From Microbacterium sp. SYP-A9085 (GTDB lineage Bacteria; Actinomycetota; Actinomycetes; Actinomycetales; Microbacteriaceae), in contig NZ_WJII01000001.1 of assembly GCF_009649635.1 (NCBI RefSeq), positions 1-64,000 of the forward strand: DNA of 64,000 bases. The letters run 5' to 3'. Of this stretch, positions 16,685 through 26,394 are shown piece by piece. Position 1 is the stretch's first letter. Each line of letters begins with the position of its first letter. The notes under the pieces are model-generated. The model had not been told where the DNA came from. It made no database searches and worked only from the letters and a program-made list of their open reading frames with translations. Made by a program: the position numbers and the translations under genes.

Positions 16685-18085
16685 CTACCGCAGCGGCAGC
16701 GGGCCGAGGGCCGCCTCGACGTCGCGCGCGGCGGCGAGCGCCGCGGCTTCGCCGTGCATCGGTCCGATCAGCTGTACCGCGGTGGGCAGGCTGTCGCCGC
16801 CGAGCCCGGTGGGTACGGTGACGGCGGGAAGGCCGAGGAAGTTGACGGCGACCGTGAGCCGGAGCGCGCGCCAGGCGGCATCCGCCTCCTGCTGTCCGCC
16901 GAGATCGAAGTCCGGCCGCGGCAGCGGATCGGTGAAGACCGGCCCGAGCACGACGGGGTGCTCGACCTGCAGGCGGCGCCACTCGGCCTCGACCACCGCA
17001 CGACGAGCCCACGCCCGCGCGTAGTCCGCGGCGGAGTCGAACGGCCGCGCAGCGGCGGTGCTGTCGCGCAGGAACCGGGTCGCGGACCGGCCCAGCGGCA
17101 TCGGCAGCCGCGACGGGTCGAGGCTCCACAGCATGTCGGTGCAGGCGAGCTGCCGCCACAGGACCGCCGCCTCCTCGAGCAGTGGGAGCTCGGCATCCAC
17201 GAGAACCCAACCCGCGGTTCGCAGGGCGGCAGCGGCGCGGTTGATGCCAGCCGCGACATCCGGGGCGACACCCCACCCCAGCGGATCGCGGACGACGATC
17301 GCGCGCCGCGGGCCATCGTAGCCGGACACCGGCGCGAGATCCTCGGAGACGGGGTCGTCGGCATCCCACCCCGCGATGATGTCGAGGGTCCGCTCGAGGT
17401 CGTCGACGCGGCGGGCGAGGACTCCGCTGGAGGCGAAGCGCTGCAGCGTGAGCGCGGGGCCCGGGTCACGCACGGCGCCGCGAGGCACGCGGCCGGTCGA
17501 GGGCCGCAGCCCGCAGATGCCGAGAGCGGCGGCGGGAAGGCGGATCGATCCGCCGAAGTCATTGCCGAGGCCGAGAGCGCTCATCCCGGTCGCCACCGCG
17601 ACGGCGTCGCCGCCGCTGGAGCCGAACGTTGTGCGGCTCGGGTTCCAGGGGTTGACGGTGCGGCCGAACAGGTCGTTGTCGGTGTCCCACCGCATCCCGA
17701 AATCCGGCATGTTGCCGCGGCCGATCGGGATCGCGCCGGCGGCGCGTATCCGGGCCACGACCGTCGCGTCGCGGTCGGGCACCGCGTCCGCGAGGCCCCG
17801 CCATCCCTCTGTCGTCGCGGACCAGCTGAGGTCGATGTTCTCCTTGACCGAGATCGGCACGCCGCCGAGCGGCCCGGGGTCGCCGCCGGCCGCGATAGTG
17901 CGGTCGACGTCGTCCGCGGCCCGCCGCGCCCGGTCGGCGAACACGACGGGGAGGGCGTTCAGCCCCGCGTTGAGCGCGTCGATGCGCGCGAGGTGCGCGT
18001 CGACGACCTCTGCCGCCGACGCCCGGCGAGCGCGGATGTCGGCGGCCAGGGCGAACGCGCCGGGCAGGGGGGATGTCGTGCTCAT
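16685..18085 (-). CDS. Amidase-signature family amidohydrolase
   Basis: 466 aa. The Ser-cisSer-Lys machinery is visible: Lys81 in SVKENID, the GSSGGD segment at 155-160 and the nucleophile Ser180 in GNDFGGSIRLP. The enzyme hydrolyses amide bonds, but its substrate is not predictable; it is not GatA because no gatC/gatB neighbours exist. In-frame ATGs occur at 18097, 18094 and 18085; the last has GGAGG close upstream. It appears monocistronic. Confidence 0.88.
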   Translation of the reverse strand: MSTTSPLPGAFALAADIRARRASAAEVVDAHLARIDALNAGLNALPVVFADRARRAADDVDRTIAAGGDPGPLGGVPISVKENIDLSWSATTEGWRGLADAVPDRDATVVARIRAAGAIPIGRGNMPDFGMRWDTDNDLFGRTVNPWNPSRTTFGSSGGDAVAVATGMSALGLGNDFGGSIRLPAAALGICGLRPSTGRVPRGAVRDPGPALTLQRFASSGVLARRVDDLERTLDIIAGWDADDPVSEDLAPVSGYDGPRRAIVVRDPLGWGVAPDVAAGINRAAAALRTAGWVLVDAELPLLEEAAVLWRQLACTDMLWSLDPSRLPMPLGRSATRFLRDSTAAARPFDSAADYARAWARRAVVEAEWRRLQVEHPVVLGPVFTDPLPRPDFDLGGQQEADAAWRALRLTVAVNFLGLPAVTVPTGLGGDSLPTAVQLIGPMHGEAAALAAARDVEAALGPLPLR

Positions 18086-18144
18086 CGCCTCCATCACAGC
18101 ACAGCGCGAGGCCGTGCACGGCGGCGTGATGGTCCGCCCACCGG

Positions 18145-18310
18145 TTCAGTCGTCACGAAACGCGGGTTCGGGAGCATCTGGGTCGCACTTCGCGACGACC
18201 GAACGGGATGGTGGAATGCCTGGACTCGATTCAGTCGTCACGAAACGCGACATCGCGGGCGCCCAAGTCGCACTTTGCGACGACCGAACATGTACATCGA
18301 CGACCGAACC
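18145..18310. repeat. Two tandem imperfect hairpins with the same arms
   Basis: TTCAGTCGTCACGAAACGC at 18145-18163 and again at 18230-18248 (85-bp period) each pair with GCACTT(C/T)GCGACGACCGAA at 18185-18203 and 18270-18288. A further half unit CGACGACCGAAC follows at 18299-18310. This fills the space between amidase and fdhD, which are read in the same direction, so simple convergent termination is not the explanation. Confidence 0.8.
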
Positions 18311-18333
18311 GCGGGTGAGAGGGATGCTGCGAC

Positions 18334-19269
18334 TCAGCGCGCGGCGGGGTCGAGCGCGGCGGAGTCGAGCGGCGCCGGCTGCGCGATCCGCACCCGGTCC
18401 GTCCGCGTGTAGACGTTCATCGTGGTGCCGCGGACGAAACCGACGAGGGTGATGCCGGATGCTTCGGCGAGGTCGACCGCGAGCGACGACGGCGCCGACA
18501 CGGCCGACAGCATCGGGATGCCTGCCATGGCGGCCTTCTGCACAAGCTCGAAGCTGGCCCGGCCCGACACCTGCAGCACCGTGCCGCGTGCGGGGAGCCG
18601 GTCGTTCAACACCGCCCAGCCGACGACCTTGTCGACGGCGTTGTGCCGTCCGACATCCTCGCGCAGCACCAGCATCCGCCCCGTCTGCGCATCGAACAGC
18701 GCGGCGGCGTGCAGTCCTCCGGTCTTCTCGAACACGTCCTGGTGGGCGCGCAGCGCGTCCGGCAGCGACGAGATGAACGCGGCATCCACCGCCATCGGGT
18801 CGGCGGCCGCGTCGAACGACGACGTGAGCGACACCTGGTCGATCGAGGCGACGCCGCAGACTCCGCAGGCGCTCGTGGTGACCGAACGGCGGGCGCGCGC
18901 CGCGTCCGGCGGCGGTGTCCCCGGTGCAAGGGTGACGTCGAGCACGTTGTAGGTGTTGCCGTCGGTCTGTGCCAGCAGCGGGCGCGGCCCGGTCTCGACG
19001 ATGCGGCCGCCGGTCCCGGGGCCGCCGCAGTGGATCGCAGACCCGAACTGCTCGGAACGGGTGATGACGCCCTCGGCCACGAGATAACCCGCGGCGAGCT
19101 CGACATCGTGCCCCGGCGTGCGCATCGTGACGGTGAGCGCCTCGCCGCCGATCCGGATCTCCAGCGGCTCCTCGACCGCGAGCGTGTCGGAGCGCCGCGC
19201 TGTGTGGTCGCCGTCGTCCGTGCCGACGGTGACGCGCAGAATCGGCTTGTGCACGGTGATGCGTCCCAC
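18334..19269 (-). CDS. fdhD: FdhD sulfurtransferase for formate dehydrogenase
   Basis: 311 aa. FdhD passes sulfur from a cysteine desulfurase to the molybdenum cofactor so that formate dehydrogenases become active. The essential C-x2-C loop is Cys135 and Cys138 (SACGVCG). The C-terminal VLREDVGRHNAVDKV and SGRASFELVQKAAMAGIP segments match the family. The GTG start at 19269 follows GGAGG at good spacing; a much longer reading into the repeats at 20 kb is rejected. It probably serves the FdhF-like enzyme at 31410. Confidence 0.93.
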   Translation of the reverse strand: MGRITVHKPILRVTVGTDDGDHTARRSDTLAVEEPLEIRIGGEALTVTMRTPGHDVELAAGYLVAEGVITRSEQFGSAIHCGGPGTGGRIVETGPRPLLAQTDGNTYNVLDVTLAPGTPPPDAARARRSVTTSACGVCGVASIDQVSLTSSFDAAADPMAVDAAFISSLPDALRAHQDVFEKTGGLHAAALFDAQTGRMLVLREDVGRHNAVDKVVGWAVLNDRLPARGTVLQVSGRASFELVQKAAMAGIPMLSAVSAPSSLAVDLAEASGITLVGFVRGTTMNVYTRTDRVRIAQPAPLDSAALDPAAR

Positions 19270-19401
19270 GTCGCCTCCTTCGCACCTCAGGCCGTGGATC
19301 GTCGACGATCCCTTCCTCTCGAGGGTACTCGCGGGGGCGGCCGGCGGCGCCGTGCCGTCCATCGTGTGGAAACGGGCGGTGCGCGCCGGTAGCGTCGAAG
19401 G

Positions 19402-19953
19402 ATGGTCCTCTCGGTGCGGCCGGCGACGGATGCCGATGCCCGCGCTATCGCCACGATCCGTGTCCGCTCGTGGAAGGCGGCATACGCGGGACTCATCCCG
19501 GACGTGCTGCTCGAGCACCTGGATGCTGAGTACGAGGCCGAGCGCCGTGCGCAGCACTGGGCCGAACATCACGCCGATCCGCGCAGTGCGGAGTTCATCG
19601 CGTTGCGCGACGGGCTGGCCGTCGGGTGGGCGTCCGCCGGACCGTGCCGCGACGACGACGGTCCCACCCGCGGCGAGCTGTATGCGCTGTACGTCCTGCC
19701 CGACCACTGGTCGACGGGGGCGGGGCACGCCCTGATCACGCAGGCCGAGGAGAGCCTGCGGGGGTCGGGCTTCCGCGTCGCGTCGCTGTGGGTACTCGAC
19801 GGGAATGACAGAGCAGCGCGGTTCTATGAGCGGCACGGATGGCGCGAGGACGGCACCGTCAAGGACGACGAGCGGATCGTGCGCAACACCGGGGTCCCTG
19901 CACTGCGCGAGCGGCGCCGCGTCCGCGATCTCGACGAGGCGGGGCGCGAGTAG
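19402..19953 (+). CDS. GNAT-family N-acetyltransferase
   Basis: 183 aa. Single GNAT domain: VRPATDADARAIATIRVRSW start, LYALYVLPDHWSTGAGHAL acetyl-CoA loop (about 95-113) and the C-terminal LWVLDGNDRAARFYERHGW motif. It transfers an acetyl group to an unknown amine. Divergent from fdhD. The large repeat region begins right after its stop. Confidence 0.88.
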   Translation: MVLSVRPATDADARAIATIRVRSWKAAYAGLIPDVLLEHLDAEYEAERRAQHWAEHHADPRSAEFIALRDGLAVGWASAGPCRDDDGPTRGELYALYVLPDHWSTGAGHALITQAEESLRGSGFRVASLWVLDGNDRAARFYERHGWREDGTVKDDERIVRNTGVPALRERRRVRDLDEAGRE

Positions 19954-20545
19954 ATCCCGGCGTCCCGGGTCGTGTGCGCTGTGGACTTCCGCACGTGCGC
20001 CACACTTCGACATCCGCGCCCGTTCACCGGCTGCGGGATCGCACGCGCTGCACTTTCCGACATCCGCGCCAGCGAATCCCTGGCGCGGACGCGGAATCGT
20101 GCAGCGCGAGCGCGGAGCGACTGCCACGCACGGCATCGCGCGCAACGAATCCGCATCCGCGCTACTCCGCGACATCCGCGCCTCTTCTGGCAGGCCGCGG
20201 ATCGCACGCGCTGCACTTTTCGACATCCGCGCCAGCGAATTCGTGACGCGAACGCGGATTCGTGCAGCGCGAACGCGGAGCGACTGCCACGCACGGCATC
20301 GCGCGCCACGAATCCGCATCCGCGCTACTCCGCGACATCCGCGCCTCTTCTGGCAGGCCGCGGATCGCACGCGCTGCACTTTTCGACATCCGCGCCAGCG
20401 AATTCGTGACGCGAACGCGGATTCGTGCAGCGCGAACGCGGAATCGTGCAGCGCGAACGCGGAATCGTGCAGCGCGAACGCGGAATCGTGCACCGCGAAC
20501 GCGGAGGACCGCCGCGCGCGCGGCGCGACCGCCGGATGCCGCGCC
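19954..20545. repeat. Gene-free repeat region: 163-bp period plus 21-bp tandem array
   Basis: Units starting ATCGCACGCGCTGCACTTT at 20038, 20201 and 20364 give an exact 163-bp period. The first is diverged, the second and third nearly identical, and a degraded unit precedes them from about 19990. The third runs into four 21-bp units with core AATCGTGCAGCGCGAACGCGG at 20421, 20442, 20463 and 20484. The words GACATCCGCGCC and GCGAACGCGGA recur in both orientations, so stems form readily. It lies between convergent genes and is open in several frames only because stop codons are absent. No gene is supported. Confidence 0.9.
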
Positions 20546-21661
20546 TCAGCCGCCGATGTAGGACATCTCGACGTGCTCGGCGGGCGCCGTCGCCTGGGCG
20601 CGCAGCTCCGAGTATCGGTCGTCGCGCACCGCCCACAGGCCGGCCAGAGCGTCGCGGACCGCGTCGTCGTCCGCGCCCGAGCGCAACAGCGCCCGCAGGT
20701 CGTGGCCGCGCGCCGCGAACAGGCACGTGAACAGCTTCCCGTCGGCCGAGATCCGCGCGCGCGTGCACGCTCCGCAGAACGGCGCGGTCACGCTCGAGAT
20801 GGCGCCGACCTCGCCGGCCCCGTCGAGGTACCGCCAGCGCGTCGCCGTCTCGCCCGGGTAGGCGGGCGGCACCGGCTCAAGCGGATGTACGGCACAGATC
20901 CGCTCGATCACCTCGGCCGAAGGGACGACCTCGGCGAGGTTCCAGCCGTTCGTGGTTCCGACATCCATGAACTCGATGAACCGCACCGTGACACCGGTGC
21001 CGCGGAAATGCTCCGCCACCGAGAGGATGTCGTGGTCGTTCACGCCGCGCTTGACGACGGTGTTGACCTTGACCGGTAGACCCTGCTCGCGGGCGACGCG
21101 GATGCCGTCGAGGACCCGATCGACGGGGAAGTCGATGTCGTTCATGGCCCGGAAGGTGGCGTCGTCCAGCGAATCCAGCGACACCGTGACGCGGCTCAAA
21201 CCCGCTGCCCGCAGCGCGGGCGCCTTGTGCGCGAGCGCGGAGCCGTTCGTGGTCAGGGCTATATCCAGCGGCGTCCCGTCCGGGGTGGGCAGGGCCGCCA
21301 GCATCCGGACCAGCTCCTCGAGGTCGCGGCGCAGCAGCGGCTCGCCGCCGGTGAGCCGGAGCTTGCGCACGCCGAGCTCGATGCCGGCGCGCGCGACGCG
21401 GGTGATCTCCTCGAATGTGAGCAGCAGCTCCCTCGGCAGGAACGCGTAGTCGCGCCCGAAGATCTCCTTCGGCATGCAGTACACGCAGCGGAAATTGCAC
21501 CGGTCGGTCACCGAGATGCGCAGATCCTGGAGTGCACGACCACGCGTATCGCGCACGGGACGCCCCGGGTCGGGGATGCGCACAGGGACGCTGCGCCGTC
21601 CCGTGGTGCGCACCCGGCCGGGCGCGGGTGCGAGCGACCCGTCGGGCAGCGTGCTCGTCAC
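20546..21661 (-). CDS. moaA: GTP 3',8-cyclase MoaA (radical SAM)
   Basis: 371 aa. First step of molybdopterin synthesis, converting GTP to 3',8-cyclo-GTP. The radical-SAM cluster is Cys55-x3-Cys59-x2-Cys62 ([12 protein letters not shown]). The C-terminal cluster is in [19 protein letters not shown], and the protein ends with the conserved Gly-Gly. The N-terminal 40 residues are a variable extension. Last gene of the leftward operon, 11 bp after the membrane molybdoenzyme; the repeat region follows its stop. Confidence 0.95.
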   Translation of the reverse strand: MTSTLPDGSLAPAPGRVRTTGRRSVPVRIPDPGRPVRDTRGRALQDLRISVTDRCNFRCVYCMPKEIFGRDYAFLPRELLLTFEEITRVARAGIELGVRKLRLTGGEPLLRRDLEELVRMLAALPTPDGTPLDIALTTNGSALAHKAPALRAAGLSRVTVSLDSLDDATFRAMNDIDFPVDRVLDGIRVAREQGLPVKVNTVVKRGVNDHDILSVAEHFRGTGVTVRFIEFMDVGTTNGWNLAEVVPSAEVIERICAVHPLEPVPPAYPGETATRWRYLDGAGEVGAISSVTAPFCGACTRARISADGKLFTCLFAARGHDLRALLRSGADDDAVRDALAGLWAVRDDRYSELRAQATAPAEHVEMSYIGG

Positions 21662-21672
21662 CGGTGTCCCTC

Positions 21673-23487
21673 CTAGATCGACTGGCGGTATCCGAAGAAC
21701 TCGTGGTCCTGGTTATATCCACCGTAGCCGCCGCCCAGGGCGGTGAAGTCCTCCACGAACTCGATGCCGCGGATCCACTTGACCAGCTTGAACCCGAGCT
21801 GCACCTCGTTGCGCAGACGCAGCGGAGCACCGTGGCCGTAGGAGAGCGGCTCGTCGTTCATGTCGTACGCCAGCATCGTGAGCGGATAGTTCATCTGCTC
21901 GATGGGATGCGCGTCATAGTACGTGCCGCCGTCGGGCCCGTCGCCCAAGGAGTAGAAGACGACCCACTTCGCCTTCGGGTCGGGCTGGACGAGCTCGAGG
22001 ATCGTCGACATCGACACGCCCGCCCACTTCGCCACTCCCGACCATCCCTGGATGCAGAAGTGCTGGGTGATCTGCTCGTGGTGCGGAAGCTCCCGCAGCT
22101 CGGCGATGCCGAGTTCGACCGGGTTGGCCACGAGTCCCCCGATCCTCAGCCGGTAGTCGGCGAAGTTGTTCTCGAACAGGGCGCGGTACTCGTCCGTCTC
22201 GGGGTACTTGCCGTTGTGCCACAGGTACGGCGAGATGTCCTTCTCGGTGTACTGACCGGGTTTCGCGTCCACGTGCTCGAACAGGCGCTGCGCGGGCCCG
22301 ATCAGGGCGTACCCGACGCGCTGGATGAGCCGGGGCTTGCGCAGGGTCAACGGCGACGCGCCCACCCAGCCGACGATGACCACCACCATCGACGCCGCGA
22401 AGATCCAGAAGCCGACCCAGGTTCCGTCGTTGCGGCCCGCGTACATGTGGTTGAGGTTGTGCAGGGCGCCGGTCGTGAACACGAGCGTGACGTGCACCAC
22501 GATGAACAGGAGGAACCAGCACAGCACCAGGAAATGCAGCGAGCGGGCGACTTGGATGCTGAACCGCGAACTGATCCAGCGCATGCGTGTGGACAGGGCC
22601 GGCGACATCCCCAGACCGGTGATCACGGCCAGCGGAGCGGCGATGAAGATCGTGATGAAGTAGGCCAGCAGCTGGAGGCTGTTGTATGCGTACCAGCCGT
22701 TCTCCAGCGGCCAGTCGAGGGACGCGTACTGGATCGCGACGGACAGCGCGTTGGGGAAGACGTCCCAGCTCGTGGGCACCAGTCGCGTCCAGTGTCCGGT
22801 CACGAACAGGAGGATGACGAACACCAGGCCGTTCAGCAGCCAGAGGGTGTCGACGCCGAGGTGCCACCAGCGCGCCAGACCGATGGAGTGCCGGAGCCCC
22901 GGAAGGCCGATCCAGCCCGGCACGTTGACGGAGTCCTGCTTCGCGGTCCACAGCGGGTCCTCCGGAACCGGCTTCTGGAAGCGGAACCACTCACGTCCTG
23001 GGGTGGAATGCCGTGTCCAGTACAGCCGCGGGTGGTCGGTGAGGATCTGCACGCCCGACCGGATGATGAAGATCATCAGGAACAGGTTGAGGAAGTGCTG
23101 CCAGCTCACCCACGCCGGGAAGCCGGCGAACGCCGCGGCATCGGGGCGCAGCACCGTTCCCGGGTAGCGAGCGATGAAGTCCTTCACGCCGGGCAACTCG
23201 CGCAGGCCCTGCGCGATCGCGATCATCGCAACCAGCGCGACGAACCCCAGGGGGATCAGCCACAGCAGGTTGAACCACTTGTCGCGCCCCACGCGCAGGT
23301 GCGGCGCGGTGCCCCGCGCATCCGGGACCGAGCCCGCCCAGGTGCGCGGATCGATGGTGTCCTCGGGCTGCTTCAGCCGTAGCCGGAATTCGCGGACCGT
23401 GTCCGGTGTGATTGCCGGATCGGCGGGCGCGGGAAGGTCCGATCGACCGGTGGGGTCAGGGGTCGGCGCGAGCTCGTTGCTGTCCAC
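21673..23487 (-). CDS. Membrane cytochrome b fused to a sulfite-oxidase-type molybdenum domain
   Basis: 604 aa in two parts. Residues about 70-400 form a cytochrome b561-like membrane domain with five or six helices and candidate haem histidines in WQHFLN, ARWWHLG and RSLHFLV. Residues about 420-604 are a sulfite-oxidase/MsrP-type molybdopterin domain; Cys478 in HFCIQGWSG is the expected Mo ligand. The fusion suggests electron exchange between the Mo site and the quinone pool. The substrate is unknown (sulfite, sulfoxide or other). It sits between modC and moaA in one operon. Confidence 0.85.
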   Translation of the reverse strand: MDSNELAPTPDPTGRSDLPAPADPAITPDTVREFRLRLKQPEDTIDPRTWAGSVPDARGTAPHLRVGRDKWFNLLWLIPLGFVALVAMIAIAQGLRELPGVKDFIARYPGTVLRPDAAAFAGFPAWVSWQHFLNLFLMIFIIRSGVQILTDHPRLYWTRHSTPGREWFRFQKPVPEDPLWTAKQDSVNVPGWIGLPGLRHSIGLARWWHLGVDTLWLLNGLVFVILLFVTGHWTRLVPTSWDVFPNALSVAIQYASLDWPLENGWYAYNSLQLLAYFITIFIAAPLAVITGLGMSPALSTRMRWISSRFSIQVARSLHFLVLCWFLLFIVVHVTLVFTTGALHNLNHMYAGRNDGTWVGFWIFAASMVVVIVGWVGASPLTLRKPRLIQRVGYALIGPAQRLFEHVDAKPGQYTEKDISPYLWHNGKYPETDEYRALFENNFADYRLRIGGLVANPVELGIAELRELPHHEQITQHFCIQGWSGVAKWAGVSMSTILELVQPDPKAKWVVFYSLGDGPDGGTYYDAHPIEQMNYPLTMLAYDMNDEPLSYGHGAPLRLRNEVQLGFKLVKWIRGIEFVEDFTALGGGYGGYNQDHEFFGYRQSI

Positions 23488-23491
23488 GCTC

Positions 23492-24409
23492 TCAGGTTAG
23501 GGGGCGTCCCCGGGTTTCCACAACGTTTCTCCAGCGCACCGTGATGATCGCACCCCGCGTCACCCCGGCGTCGGGCGGCATCCGCAGCTCGACGTCCTCG
23601 CCGGCGCGGGTGCGCGCACGCACGACGACGTGACCGTCCGCCACCTGCACGCCGTCGACCCGCGCGGACCAGCCCTCCCGGCCGGGCAGCGTCGCCGCCA
23701 CCGCCGCCACGAACACGGTGGCCGGGGCATCCAGCACCGCCCGCACGTCGCCCTGCTGCGTGATCCGACCCCCCTCCAGCACGACGAGCCGTCCGGCGAG
23801 GGACTCCGCGTCCACGGCATCGTGCGTGGCGACGAGCGCGGTCGTCCCGGTCTCGCTCAGCTGAGCGCGCAGCAGGCTGCGGATGCCGGCGGCTGTCTCC
23901 GGGTCGAGGGAGGTGAGCGGCTCGTCCAGCAGGAGCAGGCGCGGCGCGGTGGCGAGCGCCCGCGCGAGCGCCACCCGCTGCTGCTGCCCGCCGGACAGCT
24001 GCGCAGGCCGGCGGTCGCCCATCCCGACCAGCCCCACCCGTTCCAGCCAGACGTCTGCCTCCGCCCGGGCGACCGCGCGTGCGGTGCCCCGGGCCCGTGG
24101 CCCGAATGCTATGTTCTCGCGGGCCGACAAATGCGGGAACAGTCGCGGCTCCTGCCCGAGCAGCACGATCCCGCGCCGCTGCGGGGCGACGCGGGGGCCG
24201 GATGCCGCATCCACCGTGCGCTCGTCGAGGAACACCTGCCCCGCCGTCAGCGGCACGAACCCGGCGATCGCGTCGAACAGCGTGGACTTGCCGGCTCCGG
24301 ACGGCCCCATCACCGCGACGATCTCCCCCGCACCCGCCTGCAGTTCCACGTCGAGCGCGTACGCGCCGCGCTGCACGCGGACGCGGGCGTCGAGGGCCGC
24401 CCCGGTCAT
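23492..24409 (-). CDS. modC: Molybdate ABC transporter ATPase ModC
   Basis: 305 aa. Walker A GPSGAGKS at 35-42, signature LSGGQQQR, Walker B LLLLDEP, and a C-terminal TOBE-like regulatory segment after residue 230. It energises molybdate uptake with ModB and ModA. The ATG at 24409 overlaps the modB stop (ATGA), implying translational coupling. Four bp separate it from the downstream molybdoenzyme gene. Confidence 0.93.
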   Translation of the reverse strand: MTGAALDARVRVQRGAYALDVELQAGAGEIVAVMGPSGAGKSTLFDAIAGFVPLTAGQVFLDERTVDAASGPRVAPQRRGIVLLGQEPRLFPHLSARENIAFGPRARGTARAVARAEADVWLERVGLVGMGDRRPAQLSGGQQQRVALARALATAPRLLLLDEPLTSLDPETAAGIRSLLRAQLSETGTTALVATHDAVDAESLAGRLVVLEGGRITQQGDVRAVLDAPATVFVAAVAATLPGREGWSARVDGVQVADGHVVVRARTRAGEDVELRMPPDAGVTRGAIITVRWRNVVETRGRPLT

Positions 24410-25209
24410 CGCACGCCCCCGGCAACCGGGCCGGCGCTCGGTCGCCACGCCCGCACGAGCAGCAGCACGAGGACCGCGGTGACCAGCAGCAGCAGCGACA
24501 GTGCGACCGCCGACCCCTGCGTGACGCCCGCGCCGTTGAACGCTGTATAGATCGCGAGCGGCATGGTCTGCGTGGTGCCCGGTGCGTTCCCCGCGAACAG
24601 CGCCGTGGCGCCGAACTCGCCGATCGCCCGCGCGAAGCACAGGATGACGCCGGACAGCAGCCCCGGCGCCGCCAGCGGCAGCGTCACCCGCCGCAGGATC
24701 GTCCAGCGCCCGGCTCCGAGCGCGGCGGCGGTCCGCTCGTAGTCCACGCCGGACGTGCGCAGCGACCCCTCCAGGGCCAGCACGAGGAACGGCAGCGCCA
24801 CGAACGTCTGCGCGAGGATGACGGCGGTCGTGGTGAACGGGATCTGCCACCCGGTGCCGGCGAGCCAGCCGGCGCGGCCGAACAAGAACAGCAGCGCGAG
24901 GCCGCCCACCATCGGCGGGAGCACGAGCGGCACCGTGACGAGGGCGCGCAGCACGGAGGCCAGCCGGGCACCGGCGCGGGCGATCAGCAGTGCCAGCGGC
25001 ACTCCGACCAGCACGCACAGCGCCGTCGCGACCAGGCCCGTCGTCACCGAGAGCCGCAGCGCGTCCAGCGCCTCGGTCGAGGTGATGTCCGCCCACAGCG
25101 TCGACCACTGCACTCGTCCGACGAGCGCGGCCAGCGGCAGCACCAGGAACGCGAGGCCGACCACGGCCGGGATGGCGAGGATCGGCGGTGCATACCCGCG
25201 GCGGATCAC
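24406..25209 (-). CDS. modB: Molybdate ABC transporter permease ModB
   Basis: 267 aa, about six membrane helices, with the permease coupling motif ERTAAALGAGRWTILRRVTLPLA. The GTG start at 25209 overlaps the modA stop as GTGA. It forms the transmembrane channel of the ModABC importer. Confidence 0.93.
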   Translation of the reverse strand: MIRRGYAPPILAIPAVVGLAFLVLPLAALVGRVQWSTLWADITSTEALDALRLSVTTGLVATALCVLVGVPLALLIARAGARLASVLRALVTVPLVLPPMVGGLALLFLFGRAGWLAGTGWQIPFTTTAVILAQTFVALPFLVLALEGSLRTSGVDYERTAAALGAGRWTILRRVTLPLAAPGLLSGVILCFARAIGEFGATALFAGNAPGTTQTMPLAIYTAFNGAGVTQGSAVALSLLLLVTAVLVLLLVRAWRPSAGPVAGGVR

Positions 25210-25994
25210 GGCGCCCCGAATCCGAACGAGGCGAGGATCCGCCGGCCGTCCGCGCCGGTGACGAAGTCGACGAACGCGCGCGCCGCGGCGGGGTTCGGCG
25301 CATCGTCGAGCACGACGATCGGGTAGGAGTTGACGACTGCGCCGGCGCCCTCCGGCACGATGGTCTCCACCTGGTCGGTCGCGGTGGCGGCATCCGTTCT
25401 GTACACGAGGCCCGCGTCGGCCTCGCCGGTGCGCACCTTGGTGAGGACCGCGGTGACGTTCTGCTCCTGGCTGGCGGGCGTCACCGTCACGCCGGCGTTG
25501 TGCAGCAGGGTCCGGGATGCCGCGCCGCACGGCGCCTCGGGCGCGCACAGCACCGTCGTCACGCCGTGCTTGGCGAGGTCGGCGAGGCCGCGGATGCGGG
25601 CGGGGTTGCCCTTCGGCACGACGATCACGAGCGTGTTGCGGGCGAAGACGACGGGGTGAGATGCCAGGCCGGGTCCGGTGACTCGCTCCATGTTCTTCTG
25701 GTCGGCGGACGCGTACACGTCGACGTTCGCGCCGGCGAGGATCTGCGTGGCGAGGGTGCTCGAGCCGTCATAGCTTGCGGTGACGTGCACGTACGGGTGC
25801 CCGGCGGTGAACTCCGCGATGGCCGTGTCGAACGCGCCCTTCAGCGACGCAGCGGCCGAGACGGCGACGTCCCCGCCGATCCCGGCGGCGGACCGGCTCG
25901 GCGCGCCGGCGCCGGCGCCCGCGCAGCCGGCGAGGACGAGGGCGAGGGATGCCGCGGCGAGGACGGCCGTGCCGCGCAGGTGCGTGCGGAGCAT
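25206..25994 (-). CDS. modA: Molybdate-binding lipoprotein ModA
   Basis: 262 aa. Lipoprotein signal with lipobox LAGC at 21-24 (Cys24). The periplasmic-binding fold has VAVSAAASLKGAFD, GSSTLATQI and VVNSYPIVVLDDAPN, all typical of ModA. It captures molybdate (or tungstate) outside the membrane for ModB. Four bp after the MerR-TOBE gene. Confidence 0.94.
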   Translation of the reverse strand: MLRTHLRGTAVLAAASLALVLAGCAGAGAGAPSRSAAGIGGDVAVSAAASLKGAFDTAIAEFTAGHPYVHVTASYDGSSTLATQILAGANVDVYASADQKNMERVTGPGLASHPVVFARNTLVIVVPKGNPARIRGLADLAKHGVTTVLCAPEAPCGAASRTLLHNAGVTVTPASQEQNVTAVLTKVRTGEADAGLVYRTDAATATDQVETIVPEGAGAVVNSYPIVVLDDAPNPAAARAFVDFVTGADGRRILASFGFGAP

Positions 25995-25998
25995 GGCG

Positions 25999-26394
25999 TC
26001 AGGTCCGCGGTGTCTCGACGATGACGGTGGTGGCCTTGACCACGGCGACCGCCAGCGAGCCGACCTCGAGGCCGAGTTCGCGCACGGCCTCGGCCGTCAT
26101 CAGCGACACGACCCGGTGGGGGCCCGCCTGGATGTCGACCTGGGCGGCGACCCCGTCGACGGTGACGGCCGTGACGAGCCCGGTGAAGCGGTTGCGGGCG
26201 CTGGAGAGGACGTCGGTGGGGTCGGCCGCCGCCGTGGAGAGCTCGACGGCGCGGCGTGCGAGCGCGTCGCCGGGGATCTCGGCCGGCGACGCGTCGGTGA
26301 CCGGAAGCAGACCCTGCTCCACCCAGCGGCGGATCGTGTCGTCGCTGACCCCGAGCAGACGCCCGGCCTGCGAAATCTTGTAGCTTGCGGACAT
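25999..26394 (-). CDS. MerR-type HTH fused to a TOBE (molybdate-binding) domain
   Basis: 131 aa. A helix-turn-helix of the MerR/excisionase type (residues 5-30, YKISQAGRLLGVSDDTIRRWVEQG) is joined to one TOBE/molbindin domain (about 66-131, NRFTGLVTAVTVDGVAAQVDIQAG). It is first in the modABC operon, so it is a strong candidate for a molybdate-sensing regulator replacing ModE. TATTGT lies 8 nt before the ATG, suggesting a leaderless transcript. The divergent moeB operon could be under the same control. Confidence 0.85.
   Translation of the reverse strand: MSASYKISQAGRLLGVSDDTIRRWVEQGLLPVTDASPAEIPGDALARRAVELSTAAADPTDVLSSARNRFTGLVTAVTVDGVAAQVDIQAGPHRVVSLMTAEAVRELGLEVGSLAVAVVKATTVIVETPRT

Noticed and set aside
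19270..20493. Upstream extension of fdhD through the repeats, giving HDSAFAL heptads
   Set aside because: The heptads are just the 21-bp repeat translated. FdhD has a proper GTG start and GGAGG at 19269, and the 163-bp period is not a multiple of three.
20421..20504. CRISPR array
   Set aside because: The 21-bp units are directly adjacent, with no spacers and no cas genes nearby.
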